In this document: positions 8,625-17,700 of the stretch, one piece after another | How positions within the stretch are numbered: position 1 is the stretch's first letter | Layout: the number at the start of each line of letters is the position of its first letter | NCBI RefSeq assembly: GCF_024813435.1 | Contig: NZ_JANAEZ010000009.1 | Location: 62,001 to 126,000 of the forward strand | Length of the DNA stretch: 64,000 bases | From: Cognataquiflexum gelatinilyticum | GTDB taxonomy: Bacteria; Bacteroidota; Bacteroidia; Cytophagales; Cyclobacteriaceae | Direction of reading: 5' to 3' | Made by a program: the position numbers and the translations under genes | Notes under the pieces: model-generated | Databases searched by the model: none | The model's input: only the letters and a program-made list of their open reading frames with translations | Told to the model about the DNA's origin: nothing

Positions 8625-8659
8625 GTAGAGATCAGGTTTGAATATTGACTTACAAAACG

Positions 8660-8695
8660 GGATGTAGGGAATTTAGCCTTACATCCTTTTTTTTT
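8660..8695 (+). terminator. Rho-independent terminator of the 4727-8624 operon
   Basis: A 10-bp stem (GGATGTAGGG pairing with CCTTACATCC, one G-T pair), loop AATTTAG, then nine T. It starts 36 bases after the stop of the hydroxyacyl-CoA dehydrogenase gene. Confidence 0.85.
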
Positions 8696-8820
8696 GATCA
8701 GGGTTTGATTTGGTTTAGAGTCAAAAAATAGGTGAAAAGTAAGAAGTAAGAGGAAGGGCTAGAGGCAATAAACCAAATACTAATTGTGCCGAATGTAAAT
8801 TAATTTTCAGATATTAATCC

Positions 8821-10008
8821 TTACTCGGAATCGCTCACTGGTTGAACCATAGGTGAACAATATCTTTTATTTACAACTTTGGAGCGAAGGGATGCTTTAC
8901 TTTTGAAGTGTCTTGAAATGGCAAAAGTCTTTTTCTCATAGTCATTTCCCGACTTCTTTTCATGAAAAAAAATTTTGATCGAAATGCAATTTTCATTTTC
9001 AAAAATTGTACTAAGCATAGTACGATCAGAAAGTCCACAAGAATGACCATAAAGGTGTACTTGAAAAGGCAATCCTTCTATAAATTCCAATAATTTCCTA
9101 TAATGATCAAATTGAAGATATTTAAAGGATTTAATATGCTCATATAAATTGTCGTTATTTTGAAGTTCAAATTTTAAATATTCTTCATCTAATTCATCTC
9201 CAAATCCAAAAATTGGACTTTGCGAATCATTATCATTTCCTTCAAGTTCTCCATGAATAGAGATATAATCATAATTTTGGCCCTTGAATTCTTTAAAATA
9301 ATATTTCGGCGTATGCGTATAATTAAAATTTAAAATTGTAATAAAACTTGGTTTTGTCTCTTTTCTAATTGTATTCGGCTGAACTTCAAGAATACTTATT
9401 GGTTCTAAAAATTGATTTGCTAATCTTAAATAAGAGTTTAAATTTGATTCATAGTTTGTTTTTTGATTTTCAACCTCCCGTTTAAGATAACAAATTAGTT
9501 TTTTCTTTAAATAGGTCATTTCGCAATTCAAATCATTAATTGACTTTTCATTATTCGATTTGTTGGCCTCTTTTAACAAATCAAAATAGATCAACTCGAT
9601 ATCCACCCAATTTTTATCGTCAATATCATTACAAATAGCATCGAGAATGTCTGATTTCCAATGAGTAGTCAATATTCCACTTTTCATTAATTTTTTTAAT
9701 TCTTTGTATGCTCGATCTGGTTGAATCAAGTTAATGCCAGGAATTAATTGATCTATATAACCTTTTGATGTAATCGATATTAATGGATCTTCATGTTTTA
9801 AGTCATCTTTAATATTTTTTAGAATTGAATAAAAATAGTCTTCAATAAAGTCTTTAAAGCTCGTCTTTAAACCATGGGCAAGATCAAAACCATTTCCTAT
9901 AATTATAAGTCTATTTACCTCCTCATATTGATCATAAATACTGTTTGGAAGTGAGGGTGATTCCAAATTCGGTATTGAAACATGTGGCAATTTTAAATAA
10001 TCATACAT
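8821..10008 (-). CDS. AbiH-family abortive infection protein
   Basis: A 395-residue protein of the AbiH family. The N-terminal signature LIIIGNGFDLAHGLKTSF and the C-terminal LYGHSCGLSDRTML are the two conserved blocks of that phage-resistance family; between them lies a long helical, Lys/Asn-rich region. The start is taken at the ATG ending at 10008 because AGGAGG lies six bases upstream, a strong ribosome binding site for this phylum; a longer frame to 10035 lacks this. It overlaps the end of an hsdS fragment by 8 bases. The gene appears clearly more AT-rich than neighbours, consistent with transfer. AbiH proteins stop phage growth by an unresolved mechanism. Confidence 0.85.
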   Translation of the reverse strand: MYDYLKLPHVSIPNLESPSLPNSIYDQYEEVNRLIIIGNGFDLAHGLKTSFKDFIEDYFYSILKNIKDDLKHEDPLISITSKGYIDQLIPGINLIQPDRAYKELKKLMKSGILTTHWKSDILDAICNDIDDKNWVDIELIYFDLLKEANKSNNEKSINDLNCEMTYLKKKLICYLKREVENQKTNYESNLNSYLRLANQFLEPISILEVQPNTIRKETKPSFITILNFNYTHTPKYYFKEFKGQNYDYISIHGELEGNDNDSQSPIFGFGDELDEEYLKFELQNNDNLYEHIKSFKYLQFDHYRKLLEFIEGLPFQVHLYGHSCGLSDRTMLSTIFENENCISIKIFFHEKKSGNDYEKKTFAISRHFKSKASLRSKVVNKRYCSPMVQPVSDSE

Positions 10009-10237
10009 TATAAACCTCCTTTTCTTTCGGATCAAGCGCCTCCCTCAGCACCTGCTGCAACAGCATCTCATTTTGCTGTTGACTTTCTTTGATACTTGCC
10101 TCTAACTCATCACAATACTGCATCAACTCGTCCAATTTGAAAACGATGATCTGGTGCTCATTAAATGGGGTGAGGGAAATCAAATGATTTTCAATCGTTT
10201 CCTCAATCATAAACCTCCAATTTTCAAACCTACCCAT
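10001..10237 (-). pseudogene. hsdS: 3' fragment of type I restriction specificity subunit gene
   Basis: A 78-residue frame whose last 50 residues match the C-terminus of HsdS: TPFNEHQIIVFKLDELMQYCDELEASI..QQQNEMLLQQVLREAL, that is the proximal NEQ-type loop and the conserved coiled coil that spaces the two target recognition domains. A full HsdS is about 400 residues; both recognition domains are missing. The upstream boundary is close to a ~105-bp direct repeat (10265-10369), where the rest was probably lost. It may survive as a leader that brings ribosomes to the overlapping abiH gene. Confidence 0.75.
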
Positions 10238-10264
10238 TCCCTAAGAACATAAAAATACCGTGAT

Positions 10265-10369
10265 CAGGGTATTTTTCAAAAAATTGATAGAAGGGTAATA
10301 TTCCAAAGTAGAATCATGTCATGGTATTTGGGCATGTTCCCCTACCCCTCCGGTATAGTCCCGCCCACC
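10265..10369. repeat. Direct repeat, copy A
   Basis: This ~105-bp stretch begins CAGGGTATTTTTCAAAAAA and ends GGTATAGTCCCGCCCAC. It recurs in the same orientation at 12162-12264 with roughly ten differences. The two copies bracket the ORF6N and RhuM remnants, so the segment between them could have been inserted by, or be prone to loss through, recombination between the copies. Confidence 0.8.
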
Positions 10370-10464
10370 ATGTCCTACCGATACTAGAACTCCTTCTTTC
10401 ATGGAGAAGCGTATCACAGTCTTCGGCTGTCAGTTTTTTATTTCCATGCTAGGCTGGTCAGACG

Positions 10465-11343
10465 TTATCCGTCTTTTTCACCTTCTTTTAATTTTTGCAG
10501 GACTTCGTTGACAAACGAATCCATTCTCGAAAAGGCAAACCATTTCTTTCCCAAGTCCTTGAGCGAAGCGCCAATATGGTAAAGTTCTTTTCCATCTATA
10601 ATTAAAAATCGGTCATGGGATTCTTTGAATTCTTGAATATTGATTTCCGGGTACTGACTGTTGTACTTCTTTAGGTCCTGCAAGAGTTGGTTGCTGATGT
10701 TTTTGGTATAAATAGTAGCAGAAACTTTTTTAGAACGTTTTAGAAGCAAGTTCAAAACGGATTCGTCCACATAGTTGTCTATCAGGATAATGTTGGTTTT
10801 TGCCTTTTTGATGAGGTCTGCCACAAACACATAGGCATCAAAAATTTGTCCCTCGAAGAAGATGCCCTTGTCGGGTTTGGGCTGTCCGGCTTCTAAGGCT
10901 TTAAAAATCTGTTCCAGCTTTTCATCGGTTTTCAGTTGTTTGAGTTCAACTTGGTCAAGTCGCTGAAAAACAGAAGCATTGTTCATCAGGAACTTGCGCA
11001 TGGAAACAAAGGCTTGCATGATTTGGATGCTTACTTGAATGGCAAAATCAGTATTTAAAACAGCAGAAAGCATAGATACGCCTTGTTCTGAAAATACATA
11101 GGGCATTGTTCTTCTGCCCCCATGTTCACTTGAGGTTCCAAAATGGTACTTCAAGTCAATCCATTCTTTTTCTGTTAATTGAAAAATAAAAGCATCAGGA
11201 AATCTAAGAGGATTTCTTTTTACTGCTCTGTTGATAAACTTAGTTTCTGTTCCGTAAAGAAGTGCCAAATCACTATCGAGCATTACCTGCACCCCTCTAA
11301 TGGAGTAAATCTTGCTTTCTATATGGCTTAAGGTCAATCCCAT
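10465..11343 (-). CDS. ORF6N-domain protein with C-terminal PLD-like region
   Basis: A 292-residue protein from ATG 11341-11343; an earlier ATG at 11373 would run into the RhuM remnant. Residues ~5-95 form the phage-type ORF6N DNA-binding domain (KIYSIRGVQVMLDSDLALLYG, then RFPDAFIFQLTEKEW, FSEQGVSMLSAVL). The C-terminal third (TNIILIDNYVDESVL ... HDRFLIIDGKELYHIG) resembles the single-HxD phospholipase D-like module often joined to ORF6N. Such proteins travel with prophages and restriction islands; their role is unknown. It seems intact, unlike its neighbours. Confidence 0.82.
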   Translation of the reverse strand: MGLTLSHIESKIYSIRGVQVMLDSDLALLYGTETKFINRAVKRNPLRFPDAFIFQLTEKEWIDLKYHFGTSSEHGGRRTMPYVFSEQGVSMLSAVLNTDFAIQVSIQIMQAFVSMRKFLMNNASVFQRLDQVELKQLKTDEKLEQIFKALEAGQPKPDKGIFFEGQIFDAYVFVADLIKKAKTNIILIDNYVDESVLNLLLKRSKKVSATIYTKNISNQLLQDLKKYNSQYPEINIQEFKESHDRFLIIDGKELYHIGASLKDLGKKWFAFSRMDSFVNEVLQKLKEGEKDG

Positions 11344-11357
11344 AGGGTTATTATTTT

Positions 11358-11687
11358 TCAAATATTTCCGCAAATTTGGAAATGTGTTCCTCGTATTGAG
11401 TTGACTCGGTAACCAACCGAAAGTATAGCATCAAGATTAAAATGCTCAACATTATAAGTTTTTCCGTCAGCTGCAGTTGTTGCAAAAAATGCAACAACTG
11501 AATCTTTGTCCAGTTCTTTATCCCTGAAAATATTTTTCAAGTGCCGGGAAACTACAGATTTATCTCTTTCAAAAAGCTTGGCAATTTGATTGAGAGAAAG
11601 CCAAAAAGTTTCTCTTTCTTCATCCATTCTTACCTCAATATCCTCAGGTAATTCATTTGTTTGATATAAGATGATTTCATTTTTCAT
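11358..11687 (-). pseudogene. Truncated RhuM-family gene (N-terminal third)
   Basis: A 109-residue frame matching the start of RhuM/virulence-type proteins: ETFWLSLNQIAKLFERDKSVVSRHLKNIF, FATTAADGKTYNVEHFNLDAILSVGYRVNSIRGTHFQI. The family is usually about 330 residues, so two thirds are missing; the reading frame ends just after the RGTxF block and the ORF6N start follows 14 bases on. RhuM genes commonly sit between hsdM and hsdS in type I restriction loci of Bacteroidota, which fits the flanking hsd remnants. Confidence 0.78.
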
Positions 11688-11696
11688 AAATCCTGA

Positions 11697-11949
11697 TTGG
11701 ATTTTACACGGTAACCAACAGAAATGATGACATCCAGATTGTAAAAGACAACCAGTTTATCAGAATTTGGAATATGCATTTTTTGCACATTGCTTTTTTA
11801 TGTAATTCCCCTTTTTTAAAAACAAATGGCAGAGCCCCTCCGAGACTTTTTTTAGAAGGTATCGAATTTTGCGATACCATTAAATCTAATTCAATATCAG
11901 TTTGTGCAAGTCCATCTTGCACTAATGGGAAATCAGGATAGGCACTCAT
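11697..11949 (-). pseudogene. Second RhuM-like remnant with a frameshift
   Basis: From 11952 leftward an ATG overlapping the hsdM stop opens a frame (MSAYPDFPLVQDGL...) that reaches FKKGELHKK; the similarity then continues in the next frame as NVQKMHIPNSDKLVVFYNL followed by DVIISVGYRVKSNQD and a stop near 11697. The second block is the RhuM core (FYNLDVIISVGYRVKS), a duplicate of the block in the neighbouring remnant but clearly diverged. The frame change near 11800 shows the gene is broken. The part before FKKGEL is not recognised. Confidence 0.6.
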
Positions 11950-12123
11950 CATGACATCTGTATTTTATTGAGATTTTCAGCAATGATTTTATTCAGTTCA
12001 GCTTCTTCTTTCAGTTGGGCTTCCAATTCTGCCTTCAAGGCAGTAAAGCGTTCTGCAAAATCAAAATCATCCTCTGTTTGACCATGTAGGTAATCGCTAG
12101 AGGATTTAATTTCTGATTTGCTA
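11949..12123 (-). pseudogene. hsdM: 3' fragment of type I restriction methylase gene
   Basis: On the minus strand, after an in-frame stop near 12125, a frame reads SSSDYLHGQTEDDFDFAERF, then ALKAELEAQLKEEAELNKII and IAENLNKIQMS, ending with TGA at 11949-11951. This is the extreme C-terminal coiled coil of HsdM subunits (about 55 of ~500 residues). All of the methyltransferase catalytic region is absent, so no modification activity remains here. The stop overlaps the next start codon (ATGA), as in intact hsd operons. Confidence 0.65.
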
Positions 12124-12161
12124 AACTAGTTCAAAAATTCTTTTGTTGTCCATCCCGTAAA

Positions 12162-12264
12162 CAGGGTATTTTTCAAAAAACTGATAGTAGTGTATTATCT
12201 CAAAGTAGAATCATGTCATGGTCTTTGGGCATGTTCCCCTACCCTTCAGGTATAGTCCCGCCCA
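12162..12264. repeat. Direct repeat, copy B
   Basis: Second copy of the ~105-bp sequence at 10265-10369, same orientation. Long identical blocks include AGTAGAATCATGTCATGG and TTTGGGCATGTTCCCCTACCC. Confidence 0.8.
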
Positions 12265-12730
12265 CATTCCCCTATACTCCCGCTACCCATACTCCGTGTC
12301 TGAGTTAGGGATACTCCGTGTCCTAGCTAGGGATACTCCGCCTCTGGGTTACCCTTGAGCTACTTCCCATCTACATCCTCCTTGCTGTTCCTTACTAGGT
12401 TACCCCTCCCATTTCGGTATAGAAGATTCTCCTACTTTACTAAATCCGTGACCGAAATAAAATAACGGCATTCCTATTTAACCATGGCCTGCGGTGCATG
12501 GGGATTGGTGTAAGTAGAAATTTAGATTTAGCACCTTTCCCATGGCTATAAATATTTCACTCCGCCGCGGCGGACTGTCTGAAGAAGAGTTGTTCGGCAT
12601 TACACTTCACTACAACACTAACCAAATTCCTATTTGTTTGACATTAGTCCCCCTCCAGGGGGATTAGGGGGCAAAACCTTCGCGACCCTTGCGTAAACCT
12701 TCCCGTCCTTTGCGGTAAAATAGATTAAAA
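12265..12730. repeat. Non-coding repeat debris, including a 22-bp tandem repeat
   Basis: No gene is visible in this stretch. At 12289-12354 a 22-bp unit beginning ATACTCCG is repeated three times (the first two copies differ at a few bases, the third is more diverged). Further on are a GC-rich palindrome (CCGCCGCGGCGG near 12573) and the sequence CCCCCTCCAGGGGGATTAGGG near 12650, a form typical of dispersed intergenic repeats in this phylum. It separates the restriction island from the cytochrome gene. Confidence 0.6.
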
Positions 12731-13156
12731 TCACTGACCCCTGAGAGAGAGGATAAAAGTCACCATGGCCTCCGCATCCTCTTTCTTTACTTGGGGATGG
12801 GGACTCATCACAGGATATCCCCAAGAACCTCTGCTTCCCCGAATCACCTGTCGGGCCAAATGTTCAATATAAATTGTATTGGCAGGATACCTTTTGGCAA
12901 TATCCCTGAAAGCCGGTCCTTTGGCACGGTTAACCTCTTTGTGGCAATCGTAACAATCTGAATAGGCCACCAACACCTCACCTTTCTTTATAAGCTCTGC
13001 ATCAAGTTCTTGGTCTTCGCCCGGAATGGCCTTGATATAATCTTTTTCTTTCTGGTTTGAGGCAATTGATTTATCCTCCAAGGGCTTATTTTCAGCACAA
13101 GAATATACCAATAGACTTATCAAAAAAATAAATATCCGGCCCATCATTTTTTTCAT
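12731..13156 (-). CDS. Class I cytochrome c, lipoprotein
   Basis: A 141-residue protein. A lipoprotein signal (IFIFLISLLVYSC) is followed by a linker and a single cytochrome c domain with one heme-binding motif CYDCH (residues ~76-80) and a C-terminal PVMSPHP that supplies the methionine axial ligand, then the final helix EAMVTFILSLRG. It would be a membrane-anchored periplasmic electron carrier. No oxidase or dehydrogenase genes adjoin it, so its partner is unknown. Confidence 0.85.
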   Translation of the reverse strand: MKKMMGRIFIFLISLLVYSCAENKPLEDKSIASNQKEKDYIKAIPGEDQELDAELIKKGEVLVAYSDCYDCHKEVNRAKGPAFRDIAKRYPANTIYIEHLARQVIRGSRGSWGYPVMSPHPQVKKEDAEAMVTFILSLRGQ

Positions 13157-13534
13157 TTTATTTTGATTTTACGCCTTAAACCCCTTTCGGCAATTGATAT
13201 ACTTGCCAAATTTTGTAAGGATAAATTGAATTTCATATATTTATTAATAACCCCAAACCTGATAATTGTCATGTTTGGTTTTTATTTCTATTTTCGGTCA
13301 AATAATAAATTGCGATAAAATTGGATGTCCCCTACTCCCTATAATTTTAGAATTTTGTATGGAGTTTTCATGGATAGAATTAATTTGACAAAACAACTTA
13401 TGATTTTCTTTTTCAAATGAACCAAAAAGAAATATTCCCTTTTGATAATGCCATTTTAAAAAATAGACCAATTTCTCCTCCTCCTCTAAATTTCAAATAA
13501 AAAACTGTCCTCCGACTTTTATTCCCTCAAGATT
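13157..13534. other. Divergent regulatory region between cytochrome c and RND pump
   Basis: About 380 AT-rich bases between divergent genes. I see no open frame with protein character, no clear inverted repeat and no gene for a pump regulator. It must hold promoters in both directions, but no confident TAnnTTTG box with a matched -33 element was found. Confidence 0.45.
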
Positions 13535-14689
13535 ATGAGATTTAACGCTACCTATTTACGATTCCTGCATAAGCCGATATTGTTTTTAATTACAATTGGC
13601 TTGGTCATGGGATGTACCAAAAAAGAAGAGATCATCCTTCCTCCTGTCAAAGTCAATGTGGTGAAAGCCATTCAAAAAGACGTTCCGATTTACGAAGAAT
13701 ATGTTGCCCAGGTATTTGGGGAATCTGATGTGGATATCCGGGCAAGAGTGGAAGGATGGGTCACTTCTGTCAATTTCAAGGAAGGTTCCTTTGTGAAAAA
13801 GGGCGATTTGCTCTATATCATTGATGATATCCAATATAAAAACAGGGTTGACCAAGTCAGAAGCCAACTGACTGCCACCCAAACAGAGATGGTACGCGCA
13901 GAGGGTGAACTCAGCCGTGTCAAGCCATTGGCTGATATGAATGCCTTGAGCAAGCAGGACCTTGACAATGCCAAAGCAAAGTATGAAGCATCCTTAGCCC
14001 AAGTCAGGGCTGCTGAAGCATCGCTTGAAAATGCCAAAGTAGAATATGGCTATACTCGGGTATATGCCCCATTTGATGGATTGGTCGGAATCTCCAATTT
14101 CAGAGTAGGTGATTACGTCACGAGGTCTGGTACCACTTCAGTTTTGACGACCATTTCCAGCATCGGTGCAGTACGGGTAAGGTTCCAGATCAGTGAAAGG
14201 GAATACCTCAGACTTACCCAAATGACAACAGAAGAATTGGACCTTGCAAAGAAAAATATCCAACTCATCATGGCGGACGGTTCTCTTTATTCAGAGACCG
14301 GTGAAGTGGATTTTGCAGACCGGGAAGTAGACCCAAAAACAGGTACCCTGACTATCGAGGCAAGATTTCCTAACCCAAAAGGTGTTTTGAGACCGGGCCT
14401 TTTTGTCAAATCACGGGTTTTGATCAAGACCTTTCCTAGTGCTATTATGGTCCCTCAGCGAGCAGTCATGCAGTTACAGCATATTTCAAGGGTTTTTGTA
14501 GTGACGGATTCCAGTACAGTCAAGGCAGTTCCTGTGGAAACGGGTCCCAAGTCAGGCGATGGTTGGATCATAACCAAAGGTATAAATGCAGGCGACCGGA
14601 TTGCAATTATTGGTTCAGCCAGCTTGACTCCTGATGCCAAAATAGAAGCAGTCGAGCAAAAATGGCCGGAAAATTCCCCAATTCAATAA
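13535..14689 (+). CDS. RND efflux periplasmic adaptor (membrane fusion protein)
   Basis: A 384-residue HlyD/AcrA-type adaptor. It has a lipoprotein signal (FLITIGLVMGC), then the barrel-sandwich half motifs VNFKEGSFVKKGDLLYIID (residues ~85-103) and the matching FDGLVGISNFRVGDYV, separated by a long helical hairpin (DQVRSQLTATQTE ... AAEASLENAK). The C-terminal beta-barrel and membrane-proximal domains follow, with the RPGLFVKSRV motif. It links the inner membrane pump at 14720 to the outer membrane channel at 17871; the three genes are in one transcription unit. Confidence 0.92.
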   Translation: MRFNATYLRFLHKPILFLITIGLVMGCTKKEEIILPPVKVNVVKAIQKDVPIYEEYVAQVFGESDVDIRARVEGWVTSVNFKEGSFVKKGDLLYIIDDIQYKNRVDQVRSQLTATQTEMVRAEGELSRVKPLADMNALSKQDLDNAKAKYEASLAQVRAAEASLENAKVEYGYTRVYAPFDGLVGISNFRVGDYVTRSGTTSVLTTISSIGAVRVRFQISEREYLRLTQMTTEELDLAKKNIQLIMADGSLYSETGEVDFADREVDPKTGTLTIEARFPNPKGVLRPGLFVKSRVLIKTFPSAIMVPQRAVMQLQHISRVFVVTDSSTVKAVPVETGPKSGDGWIITKGINAGDRIAIIGSASLTPDAKIEAVEQKWPENSPIQ

Positions 14690-14719
14690 AGTCAAAACCT
14701 TTAACTGACCACAGTTTTT

Positions 14720-17700
14720 ATGAGTGAATTTTTCATCCGAAGGCCAATAGTCGCAATGGTAATATCGATCCTGATGATCATCATGGGATTGATTACACTA
14801 CGGGGAATACCTGTTTCCAAATATCCTGAAATCACCCCGCCGATGGTTCAGGTCACCACCAATTATACCGGTGCAAATGCCGTCAACGTCGAACAAGCTG
14901 TGGCCACTCCTATCGAACAGCAGGTGAACGGGGTGGAAAACATGCTTTACATGAAATCCATCAATGCTGCAGATGGAACATTGATTCTTCAGGTTTCTTT
15001 TGAGGTGGGTACTGATTTGGACAATGCCAACATGCTGACCCAAAACAGGGTCTCTCAGGCAACAGCAAAAATGCCTACAGAAGTCAAGAATTTTGGGGTT
15101 ACGACCAAGAAATCATTGGTTTTTCCTCTGATGCTCGTTTCTCTTACTTCTCCCAACAAAACTTATGACGGACTTTTCCTGAACAATTATGCCAACATCA
15201 ACATTGTCGACCAACTGAAGCGACTCAAAGGTGTAGGAGACGTGTTCCTTTTTGGTGGGGCTGATTATTCGATGAGGATATGGTTGAATCCCGACCAACT
15301 CACCAAACTCGATCTCACGGTAAATGATGTTTCCAATGCTGTCAGAAAGCAAAACGCAATCTCTCCCGGCGGAAAATTCGGAGCAGCCCCTACTCCTCCG
15401 GGAGTCGATTACACCTACACCGTAACGCTGCAAGAAAGATTGGTGACAGAAGAGGAATTCGGTAATATCATTGTCAAATCTGACGAAAAAGGATCTATAG
15501 TCAGGTTGAAAGACATCAGCAGAATTGAATTGGGGATGGACAATTACAGTTCTTCAAGTAGGTTGAATGCAAATTCTGCTTCCACCATAGTCGTTTTTCA
15601 AATCCCGGGTTCCAATGCCTTGGAGGTGTCCGAGGATGTGAAAAAGACGATGGATGATTTGGTTAACTATTTTCCTGAAGACCTCCAATATGAAGTATCG
15701 TTGAATACTACCCGTGCAATTTCTGTCGGTATAGAAGAAATTATCCATACGCTTTTTGAAGCGGTATTTTTGGTGATTTTGGTGGTGTTCCTATTCCTTC
15801 AGGATTGGCGGGCAACTTTGATTCCTTTGCTGACAGTGCCGGTTTCTTTGTTGGGCACCTTTATCATTTTCCCTCTTTTGGGGTTTTCGGTCAATGTGTT
15901 GTCTTTGCTCGGCTTGGTCTTGGCCATCGGACTTGTGGTGGATGATGCGATTGTGGTGGTGGAAGCCGTGATGCACAATATAGAACATGGCATGAAGCCG
16001 AAAGAAGCCACCCAAAAAGCCATGAAAGAAGTAGGCGGCCCTGTGGTTGCCATTGCCCTGATACTTGCAGCTGTATTTGTTCCTGTAGCTTTTGCAGGAG
16101 GTATCACAGGCCGTTTGTATCAGCAATTCGCCATCACCATTGCCATTTCGGTGTTGTTTTCAGCATTCAATGCCTTGACGCTTAGCCCGGCGCTTTGTGC
16201 TTTACTATTGAAACCAAAGAAAGAGTCGAATAGTGGGTTACAAAAGTTCTTCAATGGATTCAACAGGGTCTTTGATAAATTCACTTTGGGATATACAGGT
16301 GTTGCCGGGATTGTGGCGAGAAAATCCATCCGCTCAGCGATGATCATCGGGGTAGTCTTGGTTTTTGTGGTTTTGTTGGGCAAAGGAATTCCCGGAGGAT
16401 TTTTACCGGAGGAAGACGAAGGTTATTATTTAGTAAACATCCAATTACCGGATGCGGCATCTATTGATAGGACTGATCAGGTAGCTAAAAAGGTTGAAAA
16501 TATTCTTTCCCAATTTGAAGAAATTGAATATTCAACCATGGTATTGGGGTACAGTTTGATCTCAGGTTCTTATTCTACCAACAATGCTTTTGTGTTTATT
16601 TCACTGAAACCATGGGATGAAAGAAGCCGAACAGCAAAAGAATTGGTAGCCGCCACCAATTTTGCTTTCCGAAACTTGGTATCCGAAGCATCGGCCATTG
16701 CCTTTGGACCACCGCCTATCGAAGGTCTGGGAACCTCAGCTGGATTTACCCTTCAGCTTCAGGACAGGTCAGGGAATACACCACAGTTTTTGGATGAACA
16801 GGCGCAGTTGTTTATCGCCGAAGCTAGAAAGAGACCTGAAATAGGCAATATCTTTACCCTCTTCCGGTCTAATGTCCCCCAAAAGAAAATCCGCATTGAC
16901 TATGACAAAGCAGAAAAACTTGGGATCGACCTATCTGAAATAACAAGTACCATTTCTACATACTTGGGAAGTGCGTACCTGAATGATTTCAACAGATTTG
17001 GAAGGCAATACAAGGTCTTTGTACAAGCTGAAGGGGAAGATCGCCTCGACCCCTCCGATTTGTCCAAATATTATGTGAGGAGTAAGAAAGGGGAAATTAT
17101 TCCCTTGGGTACGGTCACCACTGTGGAAGATATTTCAGGACCCGCCACTACAAACAGGTTTAACATGTACCGTTCCGCTGAAATCTCAGGCGCTCCAAAG
17201 GCCGGATTCAGCTCTTCCCAAGCCATCAAGGCTTTGGAGGAAGTGGCTGCCGGGCTACCAAAAGAACTCAGCATTGCTTGGAGTAACATGTCCTATCAGG
17301 AAAAAGCTGCTGAAGGCACCGGAAGCACCATGTTCTTGATGGCTTTGGTCTTTGTGTTTCTGATTCTCGCTGCGCAATATGAAAGTTGGAAATTACCATT
17401 CAGCGTGTTGCTTGGTGTTCCTGCAGCCATTCTTGGGGCCTATCTCGGCTTGTGGTTGGGAGGTTTTTGGAGCTCTAGCTATGTCAACAATGTCTTTGCC
17501 CAAATCGGATTGGTGATGCTCATCGGTCTTACTGCCAAAAACGCAATCCTGATTGTGGAATTTGCCAAGATGGAATATGAAGCGGGGACACCTCTCCTAG
17601 AGGCTGCACTCAAAGCGGCAAAACTCCGATTGAGACCAATCATTATGACATCCCTTGCATTTATGTTGGGTGTCGTTCCTTTGCTTACAGCATCCGGCGC

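Noticed and set aside
12265..12730. Degraded insertion sequence
   Set aside because: The stretch contains repeats and a GC palindrome but no transposase remnant in any frame and no paired terminal inverted repeats.
12630..12824. Short minus-strand ORF overlapping the cytochrome c gene
   Set aside because: It overlaps the end of the cytochrome frame and runs through repeat debris with a composition rich in Pro and Gly, as expected for a shadow frame.
15791..16126. Antisense ORFs within the RND pump gene
   Set aside because: Open frames opposite the pump contain many His and Gln from the codon bias of the true gene and have no family signature.
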